From contig JANXZM010000023.1 in NCBI GenBank assembly GCA_025355505.1, forward strand, positions 1-64,000: a stretch of DNA of 64,000 nt, given 5' to 3'. Positions 1 through 8,821 of this stretch are shown one piece after another (the first letter of the stretch is position 1; each line of letters starts with the position of its first letter). Under the pieces are notes generated by a model, which was not told where the DNA came from, did no database searches, and worked only from the letters and a program-made list of their open reading frames with translations. Made by a program: the position numbers and the translations under genes. Source of the stretch: Acidobacteriaceae bacterium. Lineage in GTDB: Bacteria; Acidobacteriota; Terriglobia; Terriglobales; Acidobacteriaceae.

Positions 1-73
1 CCGCCTTCCGCCCCGCCTCCAACTGCTTCAACGCTCCGATCATCTGCGCTTCCGTGTGCTGACTCTTCGACAT
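1..73 (-). CDS. IS3-family transposase OrfA, N-terminal fragment (cut by window edge)
   Basis: The reverse strand from 73 starts MSKSQHTEAQMIGALKQLEA and stays open to the window edge, so only about 24 codons are visible. This matches the usual start of IS3-family OrfA proteins (K/S-x-F/H-T/S-E-x-Q-I-I-G-x-L-K-x-x-E-A-G), which carry a helix-turn-helix that binds the IS ends. A purine-rich Shine-Dalgarno (GGGGAAGAGG) lies just upstream of the ATG. OrfB, the DDE catalytic part, would lie to the left, outside the window. Terminal inverted repeats could not be fixed. The element marks the downstream border of the exopolysaccharide locus. Confidence 0.75.
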   Translation of the reverse strand, partial: MSKSQHTEAQMIGALKQLEAGRKA

Positions 74-478
74 GCCTCTTCCCCTTTCCGCAATCTGAAA
101 TCATACTCAGCCGTGTGCGGTTTTTGGGGTTCACGTCAAAACAAATCAACGTCAACGGCAGCGGACAGGAGTGTCCGCTCTACCCGTGCAGAACGGTCCG
201 CCTGGGGTATCTGACGCCGAACAAATATGCGGAGCGGAGTGCAGTGCAGAAGCGCGCTATGGAAAAGACGGCGGTGAAGCTGCCTTGGAAAACGCTGAGG
301 AACGCGTTTCCCACTTTCCCACCGCTCCGGCTACGGCTGGGGATCTGTTAGAAACGAGTCAAGACCAAAACGTCGTATGATCCCGTGAACGGAAATAGGG
401 GGCAGGTCACGTTGAATAAGTTTCGGTAGGCCTGACTATGGTCGCGGCAATCGATAACTCGATCCTGAATCTTCGAAC
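74..478. other. Non-coding stretch between IS start and EPS locus
   Basis: This 405-base stretch contains no convincing gene. Short open frames here lack family resemblance and ribosome sites. It probably includes the end of the IS element just upstream of its first ORF, and it holds one small hairpin repeat (161-178). I see no clear terminator for the minus-strand locus that ends at 479. Confidence 0.5.
161..178. repeat. Short palindromic repeat, GCGGACA/TGTCCGC hairpin
   Basis: The arms GCGGACA and TGTCCGC flank the four-base loop GGAG. A related element with arms GCGGAC and GTCCGC lies at 61784-61801, directly before the smc ribosome site. The pair suggests a dispersed extragenic hairpin family. 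Confidence 0.55.
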
Positions 479-1297
479 TTAGTGCGTATTAAAGGAGAGG
501 TCGGTCGGGGCGTTGGGAGTTTGGGATTCATCCGTAGCCGTGAAGCTGGTAAATCCGTAGTCCACATCGGAACCAGCAGAACCTTGGTAGTAGAACCCCA
601 TGCCCGGATTCCCAGTCTTATAGCGATTCAGGGGGTCTGTGCCCTGAAGCACCCGTATGCCGTTGATCCAAATCGTGATTGTGTTCCCAACAATGCTGGC
701 ACTGACCACATCTCCCTCATGCAGTCCCGGCCCCATCGCAGAACCTATTCCACCGAATTGATTGAGCGGGCCATTCCAGTGGCCAAATTGAACGTAGGTG
801 TCAGGCCCGGTAAGGCACCGGAAGTTAATTTCGTAGCCGGTTGTAAAGTGTGGCGAAATGGTCCCCCTCAGCCACAGTTCCACTTCCTCGTAGGTGCTTC
901 CACCTTGCTGGTTTACCGTGTGGACCGTAGCGGTAGCCATCTGGTCCGGATTCCAAGTCCCCTTGAGTAAGGCTACCGCATCGTTGTAGGGAGGCCCGGT
1001 CGGTGGAACCTGCGTGCCGAACGCCAGTCCCTTGGTTGTTCTAACATCAGACCAGTCCAAACCGTCCGTCTTACCGTTTGTCCACTTGCCAACCTCGGAA
1101 ATGGGATCTTCGGTGAGCAAGAAGTTAGTGGTGTAGGTTCGGTGCTTCCCTTGGGGCCACGGGTTCCCGTGCATCCCGCCTGGAGCACAAGCGATGGGCA
1201 GGATACAGAGAAGCAGCGCGATGATTAATCCGAGCACCCGTCCAATGACGAACCTGCGTGCCGGGCCCTTGCAATCTATAAGGAGACAGTCAGGCAT
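479..1297 (-). CDS. Putative exported (lipo)protein with concanavalin-like / LamG-like fold
   Basis: The protein has 272 residues. Residues 15-37 form a hydrophobic export signal that ends in LPIAC, a possible but imperfect lipobox, so it is either secreted or lipid-anchored. The mature part is rich in beta-strand and aromatic residues (for example ISPHFTTGYEINFRC, VQFGHWNGPLNQFG, NTITIWINGIRVLQG). This resembles the concanavalin A-like beta-sandwiches that bind or hydrolyse glycans. I cannot name catalytic residues, so carbohydrate binding is an inference. It is the last gene of the minus-strand EPS locus. A downstream start is possible because the first 14 residues are unusually charged and cysteine-containing. 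Confidence 0.6.
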   Translation of the reverse strand: MPDCLLIDCKGPARRFVIGRVLGLIIALLLCILPIACAPGGMHGNPWPQGKHRTYTTNFLLTEDPISEVGKWTNGKTDGLDWSDVRTTKGLAFGTQVPPTGPPYNDAVALLKGTWNPDQMATATVHTVNQQGGSTYEEVELWLRGTISPHFTTGYEINFRCLTGPDTYVQFGHWNGPLNQFGGIGSAMGPGLHEGDVVSASIVGNTITIWINGIRVLQGTDPLNRYKTGNPGMGFYYQGSAGSDVDYGFTSFTATDESQTPNAPTDLSFNTH

Positions 1298-1390
1298 AAG
1301 ACATTTCTTTGCGTCCAGTTAAAGGCTTCCGCGGCCAAGGGGAGCCAAGGAATAGCCAGGCAAATAGCGAGTGCTAGCCGCACGAGCCGA

Positions 1391-1726
1391 CTAGGGAACC
1401 TGCACCTTCACTTCGCCGGAATATCTGCTTTCACGGCCTGCCTGGTCAAGTGCGGTCACGACGTAAGAGTAGGTTCGTCCGCTGTTGACCAACCGATCTT
1501 CATACTGCCGACTAGGGACGCGGGTGGCAACTCGTGCGTATTGCGTCCCAGACGTGGTGCTGCGATATACGTTGTAGCCCACCACGGTGACACCTTGGAG
1601 GGGCGGAGGTGCTTGCCAGCTGAGCGTGACGCTGTGAGACCGGACATCTCGGCGCAGCCACATGCTCCCGCCAATCGCCAGCACCACGCATGCTCCCAGC
1701 AGAACTCCGATTCGGATCGCTTTCAT
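1391..1726 (-). CDS. Small membrane-anchored fibronectin type III domain protein
   Basis: The 111-residue protein starts with an uncleaved-looking signal anchor (residues 5-24, then RRD). One FnIII domain follows: VTLSWQAPPPLQGVTVVGYN, the strand motif YNVYRS, then RTYSYVVTALDQAGRES, which is the classic C-strand and F-strand pattern. FnIII modules act as spacers or binding domains in extracellular and glycan-acting proteins. Here the domain stands alone, displayed outside the membrane. It lies between the exported beta-sandwich gene and a broken GT39 gene. It could be a free-standing remnant of a larger surface protein, but the frame is intact from ATG to stop. Confidence 0.7.
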   Translation of the reverse strand: MKAIRIGVLLGACVVLAIGGSMWLRRDVRSHSVTLSWQAPPPLQGVTVVGYNVYRSTTSGTQYARVATRVPSRQYEDRLVNSGRTYSYVVTALDQAGRESRYSGEVKVQVP

Positions 1727-1884
1727 GCTCTACGTTACTCTTCCCGACTCCGTAGGTTCTTGGGGGTGCGACCTACTGGCATCATTTTGTTCCCGTTGTA
1801 CATCGGATCTCCCCTATCCGCACAAATCCGTTCAATGGGAGATATGGACTACAAAACGGTCACTCTTGGCCGTCCCGTTCCGCC

Positions 1885-2361
1885 TCATTCTCCCCTTGGC
1901 ATAGGGACGGCGTGTGAACTGTCAGAGTAGTCGCCGCGGTGCCACCGAAATACCACAAATTTGTCAGCGCCTAACAGTGGGTGCAGTAAGGTTATCATCG
2001 CTGCGATGAATCCCACGCGCCGGTTAAACAGACGTGATGCGATACCAAACACCGGCAAGGGGAGCAAGGCTCCCATAATCAGCGTAACCAGTCGCCCCGC
2101 TCATTCATAGTTGTGAGTTACAAAGGAGGTTCCGGCAATAAGCAAGGAAAACAGTGGGTTAAAGAGGAGCTCGGCGCCGGGCGTCACAAGTCCAACGTAC
2201 CCTACGCCATTCCGCAAGTTCTCAGCTATTCTCGCGTATTCAGCGCCTTCGGATTCGATGGCGCCTGTTCCCCAGTAGGCGAATGCTGCCACACGGAGTG
2301 CGAAACTAGCAGCCACCATTATCGCCGGAAATACCCAAAAACGGCGGGGCCTATTGTTCAT
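1885..2361 (-). pseudogene. Glycosyltransferase family 39-type membrane protein, broken N-terminal remnant
   Basis: Reading from 2361, the protein begins with a transmembrane helix and the GT39/ArnT-like loop signature EGAEYARIAENLRNGVGYVG, with FNPLFSLLIAG after it. An in-frame TGA at 2101-2103 interrupts it, and the same frame then continues AGRLVTLIMGALLPLPVFG and FNRRVGFIAAMITLLHPLL. In homologues I recall a tryptophan at the stop position (YEWAGRLV), so TGG to TGA is likely. After about position 1965 the similarity ends, so most of the roughly 500-residue protein is missing. Such enzymes move sugars from polyprenyl phosphates to acceptors. The gene is therefore non-functional in this strain unless the fragments have a separate role. 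Confidence 0.75.
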
Positions 2362-2543
2362 GCCCTTCCCTCCTCGCTCGAACTTACTTGGAATCCGCCA
2401 AGTGTTTTTTTGGCAGTCGTCAGTGCTGGGGACTTCAGACCACCTTGCTTTGGTTCATTCTTCATAACGACAGCTTCACCCGTTATGGTTGAACAGTCTT
2501 CTCAAGTTCACGCCTCGCCACAAGGTGTCCGATACATCATCGC

Positions 2544-4022
2544 CTAAGTCGAGGCCAGAAGCCCCTCCTCGACCGATGAACGTCCTCCAAATTCTCGGAG
2601 GAGGTCCATGTAGAACGGTTTCTGTCCCATGACGTACAAGAGCATCCCGAGATATGCGGACAAGACCACAGCGACCCCTAATACAAGTCTGGGCAGTGGA
2701 GTAAGTAGAGAACCGTAGAGTAACTGCAATCCAAAGGCTAACCCTGCGCCCACAATACCCGAGAGCAGCGGTCGACTCGCAACCAGCAGAATGTCGCGGA
2801 GGGAAATCATGGTACCGCGGGTAGCCCATGCGACCAACGGAATGACGGACAGCATCATCACCGCTGAATAGGCACACGCGACACCCTTGGGGCCGTAAGG
2901 CAAGCCGATCAGATAGCCGGCAATCATGACAGGCCCGAGGACCAGAGCAATCTTTAGACCCCTTTCGACCAATCCGAGCGAAGAGAGCAGCCATCCTAAG
3001 GGATTGACAATGGCAAAAGCCAAGGTGGTTGGAGCGAGCAAGCGAAAGACAACCGCCGCGCTTTTCCACTTCGGCCCCAGGAAAACGAGAATCATGTCAT
3101 CCGCAAAAAGAGCGCAAGTAAAGGTGATGGGGACGGTCAGAGACAGAACCAGAGAATAGCCTTTCAAGAAATAGCTCTTGAGGCGAGCCGGTTCGCCCTG
3201 GAGTCTGGATAGGGCTGCAAAAGCCACACCGCCGGCGGCTGAATTCAGGTTTTCGGTTGGAATGTTAATGAGCTGGTAGGCCCTTCCGTAGAGTCCCAGC
3301 GCATCGACGCCCCAGAAGCGCCCTAACAGGATTTTTTCGAAGTTGCTGGCGATATACATGACCAAGCCATTCAGCGTGAGAGTGCCGCCAAAACGCATCA
3401 TGGAACGCACTCCCACCTGTTTGTGCGGCCTTCCGGGAACCCATGCCGTGGTCAGCCAGAGACCTACGGTGCAGACCAGTGGGGTGACAGTCGTGGTGGC
3501 GACTAGAGCCCAGTATCCGAAGCCATGGGTGGCCATGGCAATTGCAATCGACGTGCCGGCTAACAAAGAGACAAAGTCGATTACCGACAAGGTGGTGAAA
3601 CGCATCTGGCGCTCAAGCAGAGCTGTGTGCTGTACGCCCGCCGCGTTGAAGAAAAATGCCGTCGCCAAAACCGTCGTTACGCCGAACAGACGCTGTTCGT
3701 GATAAAAGGCGACGACAAATGGCGCCATCGCCAGTGCCAGGAGCCCGAGGATTGCGCCAACCAACAGGTTGATCCAGAACAGCGTTGAAGACTGTTCCTC
3801 GGTGACGGTTGTACGCTGAACCGCGGCTGCCGAGAGTCCGAAGTCCCTGAACACATTGAAAGCGCCAAGCACGGCGGTAACCATGCCCACCAGACCAAAA
3901 TCCTTGGGGTCCAGGAGTCGGGCCAAGATCATCAGCGAGCCCATTCGGAGCAGGAAATTGGCTCCTTGGGAACAGATCTTGGCGAAACCACCACGAATCG
4001 TCCGCCGCTTCAAATCCTTCAT
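2544..4022 (-). CDS. Polysaccharide flippase, Wzx/MOP superfamily (first copy)
   Basis: The 492-residue polytopic inner-membrane protein has about 14 predicted hydrophobic segments, typical of the WzxC-like branch. The N-terminus MKDLKRRTIRGGFAKICSQG is followed by a long membrane helix and LARLLDPKDFGLVGMV, the family hallmark. MOP flippases move undecaprenyl-diphosphate-linked oligosaccharide units from the cytoplasmic to the periplasmic face before polymerisation. It lies 73 bases downstream of the PIG-L deacetylase gene. A second flippase of the same branch is at 19839-21434, so the locus may export two different repeat units, or one copy may be left over from a merger of clusters. Confidence 0.9.
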   Translation of the reverse strand: MKDLKRRTIRGGFAKICSQGANFLLRMGSLMILARLLDPKDFGLVGMVTAVLGAFNVFRDFGLSAAAVQRTTVTEEQSSTLFWINLLVGAILGLLALAMAPFVVAFYHEQRLFGVTTVLATAFFFNAAGVQHTALLERQMRFTTLSVIDFVSLLAGTSIAIAMATHGFGYWALVATTTVTPLVCTVGLWLTTAWVPGRPHKQVGVRSMMRFGGTLTLNGLVMYIASNFEKILLGRFWGVDALGLYGRAYQLINIPTENLNSAAGGVAFAALSRLQGEPARLKSYFLKGYSLVLSLTVPITFTCALFADDMILVFLGPKWKSAAVVFRLLAPTTLAFAIVNPLGWLLSSLGLVERGLKIALVLGPVMIAGYLIGLPYGPKGVACAYSAVMMLSVIPLVAWATRGTMISLRDILLVASRPLLSGIVGAGLAFGLQLLYGSLLTPLPRLVLGVAVVLSAYLGMLLYVMGQKPFYMDLLREFGGRSSVEEGLLAST

Positions 4023-4095
4023 CGTGTTGTCACACTGCTCGGGTGGATATCAGCCTCCTTATCTTGATCTTGTTCTTGATGTGTCGCTCGCAAAC

Positions 4096-4749
4096 TCAGA
4101 GCACCAACTTGCGGCAGTAAAAGGCCTCAGCGTAACCACTGGGGGCGTTACATTCCATACCGCGCAGCCGCATGAGGGAAAGAAAGGTGTTCTCCTCAAA
4201 CCAGCGCTTGGTGTGCTGGGACTGAAAGGCATCCATGATGTACTGAACTTTCTTCTTGCACACGTCGGATTCAAGCGGCACGAACACGCTCGGTTGTCCC
4301 AAGTCGCCGTCATACTTCGGAACTTCGTACTCCAGGATGAAATGGTCGCGAAACGCATTCCACGTCAGTTCCGAGATCAGCCGGTGGTCCTGATGCGCAT
4401 CCTTTCGGTTGTGAGTAAAGATGACGTCCGGCGAGATTGTCTGCTTCAGTTCTTCGAAAACGTTTTTTACATCCGCACCCACAAATGGCATGAAAGTATC
4501 GGGGAATTCCTTAAACAGGGAACGCTCCATCCGCTTGGAGCCGACGAACGATTCGGCCCCGCGCTGCGCCTCAGCTTTCCGGACTCCGATGGCGCTGAAC
4601 ACCACCCAGTGAAATGTGCACCCCGGGTACTGCTCGATCAGCCGGAGTATCGTGCCGCCACAGCCAATTTCGATGTCGTCGGAATGCGAGCCCAGACATA
4701 AAACCTTTAAGGCTCCGTCCGTCCCACTACCGAGATTCAGTTTGATCAT
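4096..4749 (-). CDS. PIG-L / LmbE family zinc-dependent N-deacetylase
   Basis: The protein has 217 residues. The zinc-binding motif AHPDDxE appears as SHSDDIE (His22, Asp24, Asp25, Glu27), and the second metal motif appears as HQDH (119-122). Family members remove N-acetyl groups from GlcNAc-containing lipids, mycothiol precursors or antibiotics. In this locus the substrate is probably a nucleotide- or lipid-linked amino sugar in the cytoplasm, since no signal peptide is present. Removing an acetyl group would expose an amine that the locus's acyl or aminoacyl transferases could modify, which is an inference from context. It lies 65 bases after the FAD amine-oxidase-like gene. Confidence 0.88.
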   Translation of the reverse strand: MIKLNLGSGTDGALKVLCLGSHSDDIEIGCGGTILRLIEQYPGCTFHWVVFSAIGVRKAEAQRGAESFVGSKRMERSLFKEFPDTFMPFVGADVKNVFEELKQTISPDVIFTHNRKDAHQDHRLISELTWNAFRDHFILEYEVPKYDGDLGQPSVFVPLESDVCKKKVQYIMDAFQSQHTKRWFEENTFLSLMRLRGMECNAPSGYAEAFYCRKLVL

Positions 4750-4814
4750 AGGCTAGCCGCTATCACTTCCGAGTCACTTGAGAATGATGTTTGTGCTGTC
4801 TACGGACAACAACG

Positions 4815-6137
4815 CTACTTTGCGCACGCCACTCCCGATAGAGCGCGCTCTGCGGCGAGTTCTCCGCTCTTGAAACTCTCGTCTGTCCACATGTATCCCC
4901 ATTCCCCGTACCGGCCACAATAGGCGATACCGAGATCATCGAGATAGCCGTGCACCGTCTTGAGTGCAGCCGCGCGCTCCAGGTCGAAGATGATATTGGC
5001 GTATCGGAGCAACATCGCCTGGCTGGACAGGATCTTATCCTCATCCCGCAGGAGGCCGCAGCGGCGGAGATCCCTGATGACAGGCTCAATCCAGTCCTCG
5101 GGTGCGCCGGTGAAGGGCTTGTATTTGTGAGAGAAGTAGACTTCCGCCTGAATGCTTCCAGCACCCGGAGGCGCGTTCTTGGAGGAGAGCATGTGCGGGA
5201 AGCCCAGGCGGGCAAAGCAAATGTCCTCGTCGTAGAAGTAGGTCATATGCGCGCGGGAAATGTCCTCGCGATTCACACCGATGTTCACGACAACGCAGGT
5301 TGAGCAAGCCAAACGCCGGGAGGCGTCGACGACATCAGGCGGCGCTGCCTGAATCATGCGAATCAGATCGGGCAGCGGTACCGACGAGACCAACCGATCA
5401 TAGTGCGTCACCAGACCATTCGAGAACGTGAGCTGTCGCGTGCGAGGATCGATCGATACCAGCTCATGATTGAGTTTCAGGTTTCCCAGCGGGACAAATT
5501 TCTTCAGGTAGCACATGAATCCACCGTCGCTGGGGTAGCGGAAGTGGGTGATGTAATGAACCTGCGGAGCCGCCGCCGAGAGGGCTCCTCGCAGGACTTC
5601 CTCTAGACTCGGACGATAAATACGTGGCCCCAGCCAATCGGTGCTCATGTTCTCGGCCGTGGTGAGGTGGTACTTTCTCGTGTACTGCATCGGAAAGAGC
5701 TCGGCGAACGTCCGGCCAAAACTCGCCAACAACCAATCCGCGTAGTTCTTCACGGGGCGCTCTGGTGCCTGGCGCTCCTCAACGAAGTCGGCGATAACCT
5801 TGATGATGACATCTTCCGGCAGTCCGTGGAGGTGGATTTGCGCCGGATGCAGGGGCCAGTGGCCACGCCAGTAGTTGTTCAGATTGATCTGTATGGTCTC
5901 GTACCGCTGATCAACACTGTCGGCAAAGAGCTGCTGAATTCGGAGATCCTTGGTATAGGAAATGTGTGGCCCAACGTCGAAGATAAAACCGCTCTCGTAG
6001 CGGAATGACGCTGTGTGACCGCCGTAGTAGGCGTTCTTGTCATACATCACAGGTGTGATGCCCTCAGTGTGCAGTCGATGTGCAGCACCGAACCCGGCCA
6101 TCCCACTTCCCAGGACCACGATATTTGGCGTTGGCAT
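4815..6137 (-). CDS. FAD-dependent amine oxidase / protoporphyrinogen-oxidase-like protein
   Basis: The 440-residue protein has an N-terminal Rossmann FAD motif, VVLGSGMAGFGAAHRL, followed by the acidic ribose-binding end and a GG doublet (YYGGHTAS). The C-terminal region includes the second FAD-contact strand (YGEWGYMWTDESFKSGELAA). This architecture is shared by flavin amine oxidases and UDP-galactopyranose mutase-like proteins in polysaccharide clusters, and a ring-isomerising or sugar-oxidising role is possible. I do not see the specific active-site residues needed to call a UDP-galactopyranose mutase. It lies between the PIG-L gene and rfbG, so a role in making an unusual sugar is likely but unproven. 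Confidence 0.75.
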   Translation of the reverse strand: MPTPNIVVLGSGMAGFGAAHRLHTEGITPVMYDKNAYYGGHTASFRYESGFIFDVGPHISYTKDLRIQQLFADSVDQRYETIQINLNNYWRGHWPLHPAQIHLHGLPEDVIIKVIADFVEERQAPERPVKNYADWLLASFGRTFAELFPMQYTRKYHLTTAENMSTDWLGPRIYRPSLEEVLRGALSAAAPQVHYITHFRYPSDGGFMCYLKKFVPLGNLKLNHELVSIDPRTRQLTFSNGLVTHYDRLVSSVPLPDLIRMIQAAPPDVVDASRRLACSTCVVVNIGVNREDISRAHMTYFYDEDICFARLGFPHMLSSKNAPPGAGSIQAEVYFSHKYKPFTGAPEDWIEPVIRDLRRCGLLRDEDKILSSQAMLLRYANIIFDLERAAALKTVHGYLDDLGIAYCGRYGEWGYMWTDESFKSGELAAERALSGVACAK

Positions 6138-6206
6138 TGAAAGACTTCTCCTATTTCGTATGATCTACGTCTGGTCACCGCCCCGGGGGATAGGCGGCTT
6201 TACCAT

Positions 6207-7292
6207 CTAGCTTCCGTTCTTCGGGAGGGTCTCATACTGCTCGATTTGCTTTCGGGTAATCCGTTGAAGATCGTCCCCAGCATGGAAAGTACGGTACCAC
6301 TCGACGATCCATTCAAGCGCCGACTTCAAGGGCAGCACTGGATGCCACCCCAAGTAAGCTTTCGCCTTTGAGGCGTCTAGCTTGAGAGCGTGAGCCTCGT
6401 GCGGGTGCGCCGCGGTATCTTGAGTCCATACGGCCCCTTTTCCCCACGACCGTACCAGTTCATCCGCAATCCACGACACCGGCTTTGCGTCGGTGTCGAT
6501 GGGGCCGAAGTTCCATCCCGAGGCAAAACGAGGCCCGTCTTCCGTGAGTCGTTCCGCCAGCATGAGATATCCGCGCAGCGGCTCCAGCACAAACTGCCAT
6601 GGCCGGAACGCCGCAGGATTTCGGATCAGACAGGGCTCGCCCGCAAGGAACGCTCTGATCAGATCGGGAATAAGCTGGTCACTCGTCCAATCACCACCAC
6701 CAATCGCATTTCCGGCACGAGCGCTGCCGAGAGCAACGCCGTGTTGCCCATTTGACTCAGGCGGAAAAAACGATTCCCGGTACGCCGTGGTTACGAGTTC
6801 AGCACAGCCCTTCGAGTTCGAGTATGGGTCCCGCCCGCCCATGGGCTCGTTCTCGCGATAACCCCAGACCCACTCACGGTTCTCGTAGCACTTGTCACTG
6901 GTGACGTTGACCACTGCGCACGGCTGTTTTAGCTGCCGAACAGCCTCCAGAAGATTCACCGTCCCCATAACGTTCGATGAGTAGTTTTCGATGGGATCCT
7001 CGTAGCCGCGACGCACAACAGTCTGCGCCGCCATATGAATCACTACTTCGGGACGGCACTCGGCGATTGCACTTTTAAGCCGCGAAAAGTCCCGGATGTC
7101 GGCGCGAATCGAGCGGACTGTGCCTGCAACTCCCGCCTGCTCGAACAGGTTCGGCTGGGTCGGCGGATCAAGCGCATAACCAGTAACGTTGGCGCCCAGC
7201 GCATCCAGCCATAGCGACAACCAGCTTCCCTTGAAGCCGGTATGTCCGGTGAGGAATACCCGGCGTCCCTTCCAGAACGAACGGTTAAGCAT
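6207..7292 (-). CDS. rfbG: CDP-glucose 4,6-dehydratase
   Basis: This is an extended short-chain dehydrogenase/reductase of 361 residues. It converts CDP-D-glucose to CDP-4-dehydro-6-deoxy-D-glucose. The NAD motif TGHTGFKG is at residues 15-22, the catalytic threonine region TSDK at 131-134, and the YxxxK pair is Tyr157/Lys161 (DPYSNSKG). I chose ATG 7292 because homologues begin just before the FWKGRRVFLTG strand. The open frame extends upstream to a TTG at 7316, which adds eight residues without family support. It lies 27 bases after the SAF oxidoreductase and two genes after rfbF, which supplies its substrate. RfbH, the usual next enzyme toward 3,6-dideoxy sugars, is absent from this window. 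Confidence 0.93.
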   Translation of the reverse strand: MLNRSFWKGRRVFLTGHTGFKGSWLSLWLDALGANVTGYALDPPTQPNLFEQAGVAGTVRSIRADIRDFSRLKSAIAECRPEVVIHMAAQTVVRRGYEDPIENYSSNVMGTVNLLEAVRQLKQPCAVVNVTSDKCYENREWVWGYRENEPMGGRDPYSNSKGCAELVTTAYRESFFPPESNGQHGVALGSARAGNAIGGGDWTSDQLIPDLIRAFLAGEPCLIRNPAAFRPWQFVLEPLRGYLMLAERLTEDGPRFASGWNFGPIDTDAKPVSWIADELVRSWGKGAVWTQDTAAHPHEAHALKLDASKAKAYLGWHPVLPLKSALEWIVEWYRTFHAGDDLQRITRKQIEQYETLPKNGS

Positions 7293-7319
7293 GATTGGTC
7301 CAGGAGAACAACACAAACC

Positions 7320-8657
7320 TCATCGAACCCCTCCCGCAGGTACGGGCTGCAGTGACGATTCCTGTGATCGGTGCGTTGCAACCGGCCAGCACGCGTTCTG
7401 TTCCTGCCAGAGTTTTTCGACCACCCCTCCAGGAATTCCCTCGACATCATCGAAGGAAAGGATCTCATCCTTCGCAACGTTTCGACGCAACACGCGACCG
7501 TCCGAGAGACCAATTGGCAAGGCTGACATACCGCGAGCCGCCGACGCGTTGTCGATGAGTCCGTAGGTGCAGAACCCCCCGACGCCATCCAGACGTTCGC
7601 CCGCTTTCAGATCACGCTTGGCGACGGTTACGACTTCGCAGACTGGGCCGGCGATGGGCGCGACAGTCGGATCACGATGGATGACCGCTCGGCCAATGGT
7701 CGACGCGATCTGGAGGTGAGGCAGATGAAACGGTGTGTAGAAAACGTAGAATGGACCGTCTCCGAGCTTGTAGTAAGCCAGTTGCACCTTCTTGAGCGGT
7801 GAGTCCTCGTGAACCACGACAAAGGCGCCAGTATGAGGAGCCGCGCCCAGCGCGTAGTCGACAAGACCGGTCTCCAGCATTTGTTTGGCGGGCAGCAGGT
7901 TCGCAATCTCCCTCACATAACCGCAGGGTGGACCGTACATGCCACGGCGGCCAACGTGGAATCCCGTCGCATTGGAGAGGACGGTCGCCTCCATTGACAG
8001 CTTCGTAGAATCGGCAAACGACGTGACCTTTTTGACATCCTGGTCATGCTTTTCTGCAAATACCCGCTGCGTATCCGGCGTTCGATAGTAGTCGACCATG
8101 CCTTTAATGTTGCCCGCAGCCACCGTACGGAGTCCCAGGGTTCGCAGATAACGAAGCAGGGTCATCGCAACTCCCGGTTCGTCTCCGTCGGTATGCGTGA
8201 CCACGACCCCGGCCTTGTCCGCCTTTTCCTTCAGAATGGGGCCGATCAGCGAATCAAGTTCGGCGTTCACAAGAACCACATGCTTGCCGTGATCGAACGC
8301 ATCCAGAACTACACGGGCTGCGGGCTCGACGGTACCGGTCACTTCCAGCAACACATCAATCGCGTCACAACGCGTCAACACCGACGGATCATCGGTCAGC
8401 ACCGGCAATCCTCGGGCGATTGCCGCTTCCGCTTGATGTGCGGAGTCAACGCGGCTCCACTTTTCGGTGCCAGCTTCCCGGAACGCCCGCTCGCCGTGCT
8501 CCGGTGTCCGGTTGGCGATGGCAACAAGCCGCATCCCCGGCACCGGCGTTCCAAGCTGCAGTGCGATGGCTCGGCCCGTAGCGCCGGCTCCAACCATTCC
8601 GACGCGAATCGGCCGACCCGTAGCCTCAAGCTTCTGAAGGGCGGTATCAACACTCAT
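7320..8657 (-). CDS. NAD(P)-dependent oxidoreductase with homoserine-dehydrogenase-like Rossmann fold and C-terminal SAF domain
   Basis: The protein has about 445 residues. The N-terminus carries a dinucleotide-binding motif, VGMVGAGATGRAIA, followed by a homoserine-dehydrogenase-like middle (GKHVVLVNAELDSLIGPILK, HTDGDEPGVAMTLL). The C-terminus has a SAF (antifreeze-like/FlgA-like) segment, KRDLKAGERLDGVGGF. I place the start at the second ATG (8657) because AGGAG sits six bases upstream of it and only two bases from the first ATG (8663). The gene is sandwiched between rfbF and rfbG, so it probably acts on a CDP-sugar or a branched-chain derivative. No specific reaction is established that I can name. 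Confidence 0.8.
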   Translation of the reverse strand: MSVDTALQKLEATGRPIRVGMVGAGATGRAIALQLGTPVPGMRLVAIANRTPEHGERAFREAGTEKWSRVDSAHQAEAAIARGLPVLTDDPSVLTRCDAIDVLLEVTGTVEPAARVVLDAFDHGKHVVLVNAELDSLIGPILKEKADKAGVVVTHTDGDEPGVAMTLLRYLRTLGLRTVAAGNIKGMVDYYRTPDTQRVFAEKHDQDVKKVTSFADSTKLSMEATVLSNATGFHVGRRGMYGPPCGYVREIANLLPAKQMLETGLVDYALGAAPHTGAFVVVHEDSPLKKVQLAYYKLGDGPFYVFYTPFHLPHLQIASTIGRAVIHRDPTVAPIAGPVCEVVTVAKRDLKAGERLDGVGGFCTYGLIDNASAARGMSALPIGLSDGRVLRRNVAKDEILSFDDVEGIPGGVVEKLWQEQNACWPVATHRSQESSLQPVPAGGVR

Positions 8658-8821
8658 GGACATCTCCTATGCTCGGCCAGCGACCGGCTGCAATCCTGTT
8701 TATTTCCCCTTGAGTCTTCATCACGTTCTCACGCTGCCAGCGGCGCGGTCAATCGCGCGCCCTTGTAGAGAAATCAGACGCGCCTTCAGGCGCCGAGGCC
8801 GGAGATTGAACTCAGCAAACG

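Noticed and set aside
3856-4701. A 281-codon plus-strand frame opposite the flippase start and PIG-L gene
   Set aside because: It spans two clear minus-strand genes with conserved catalytic residues and shows no homology of its own.
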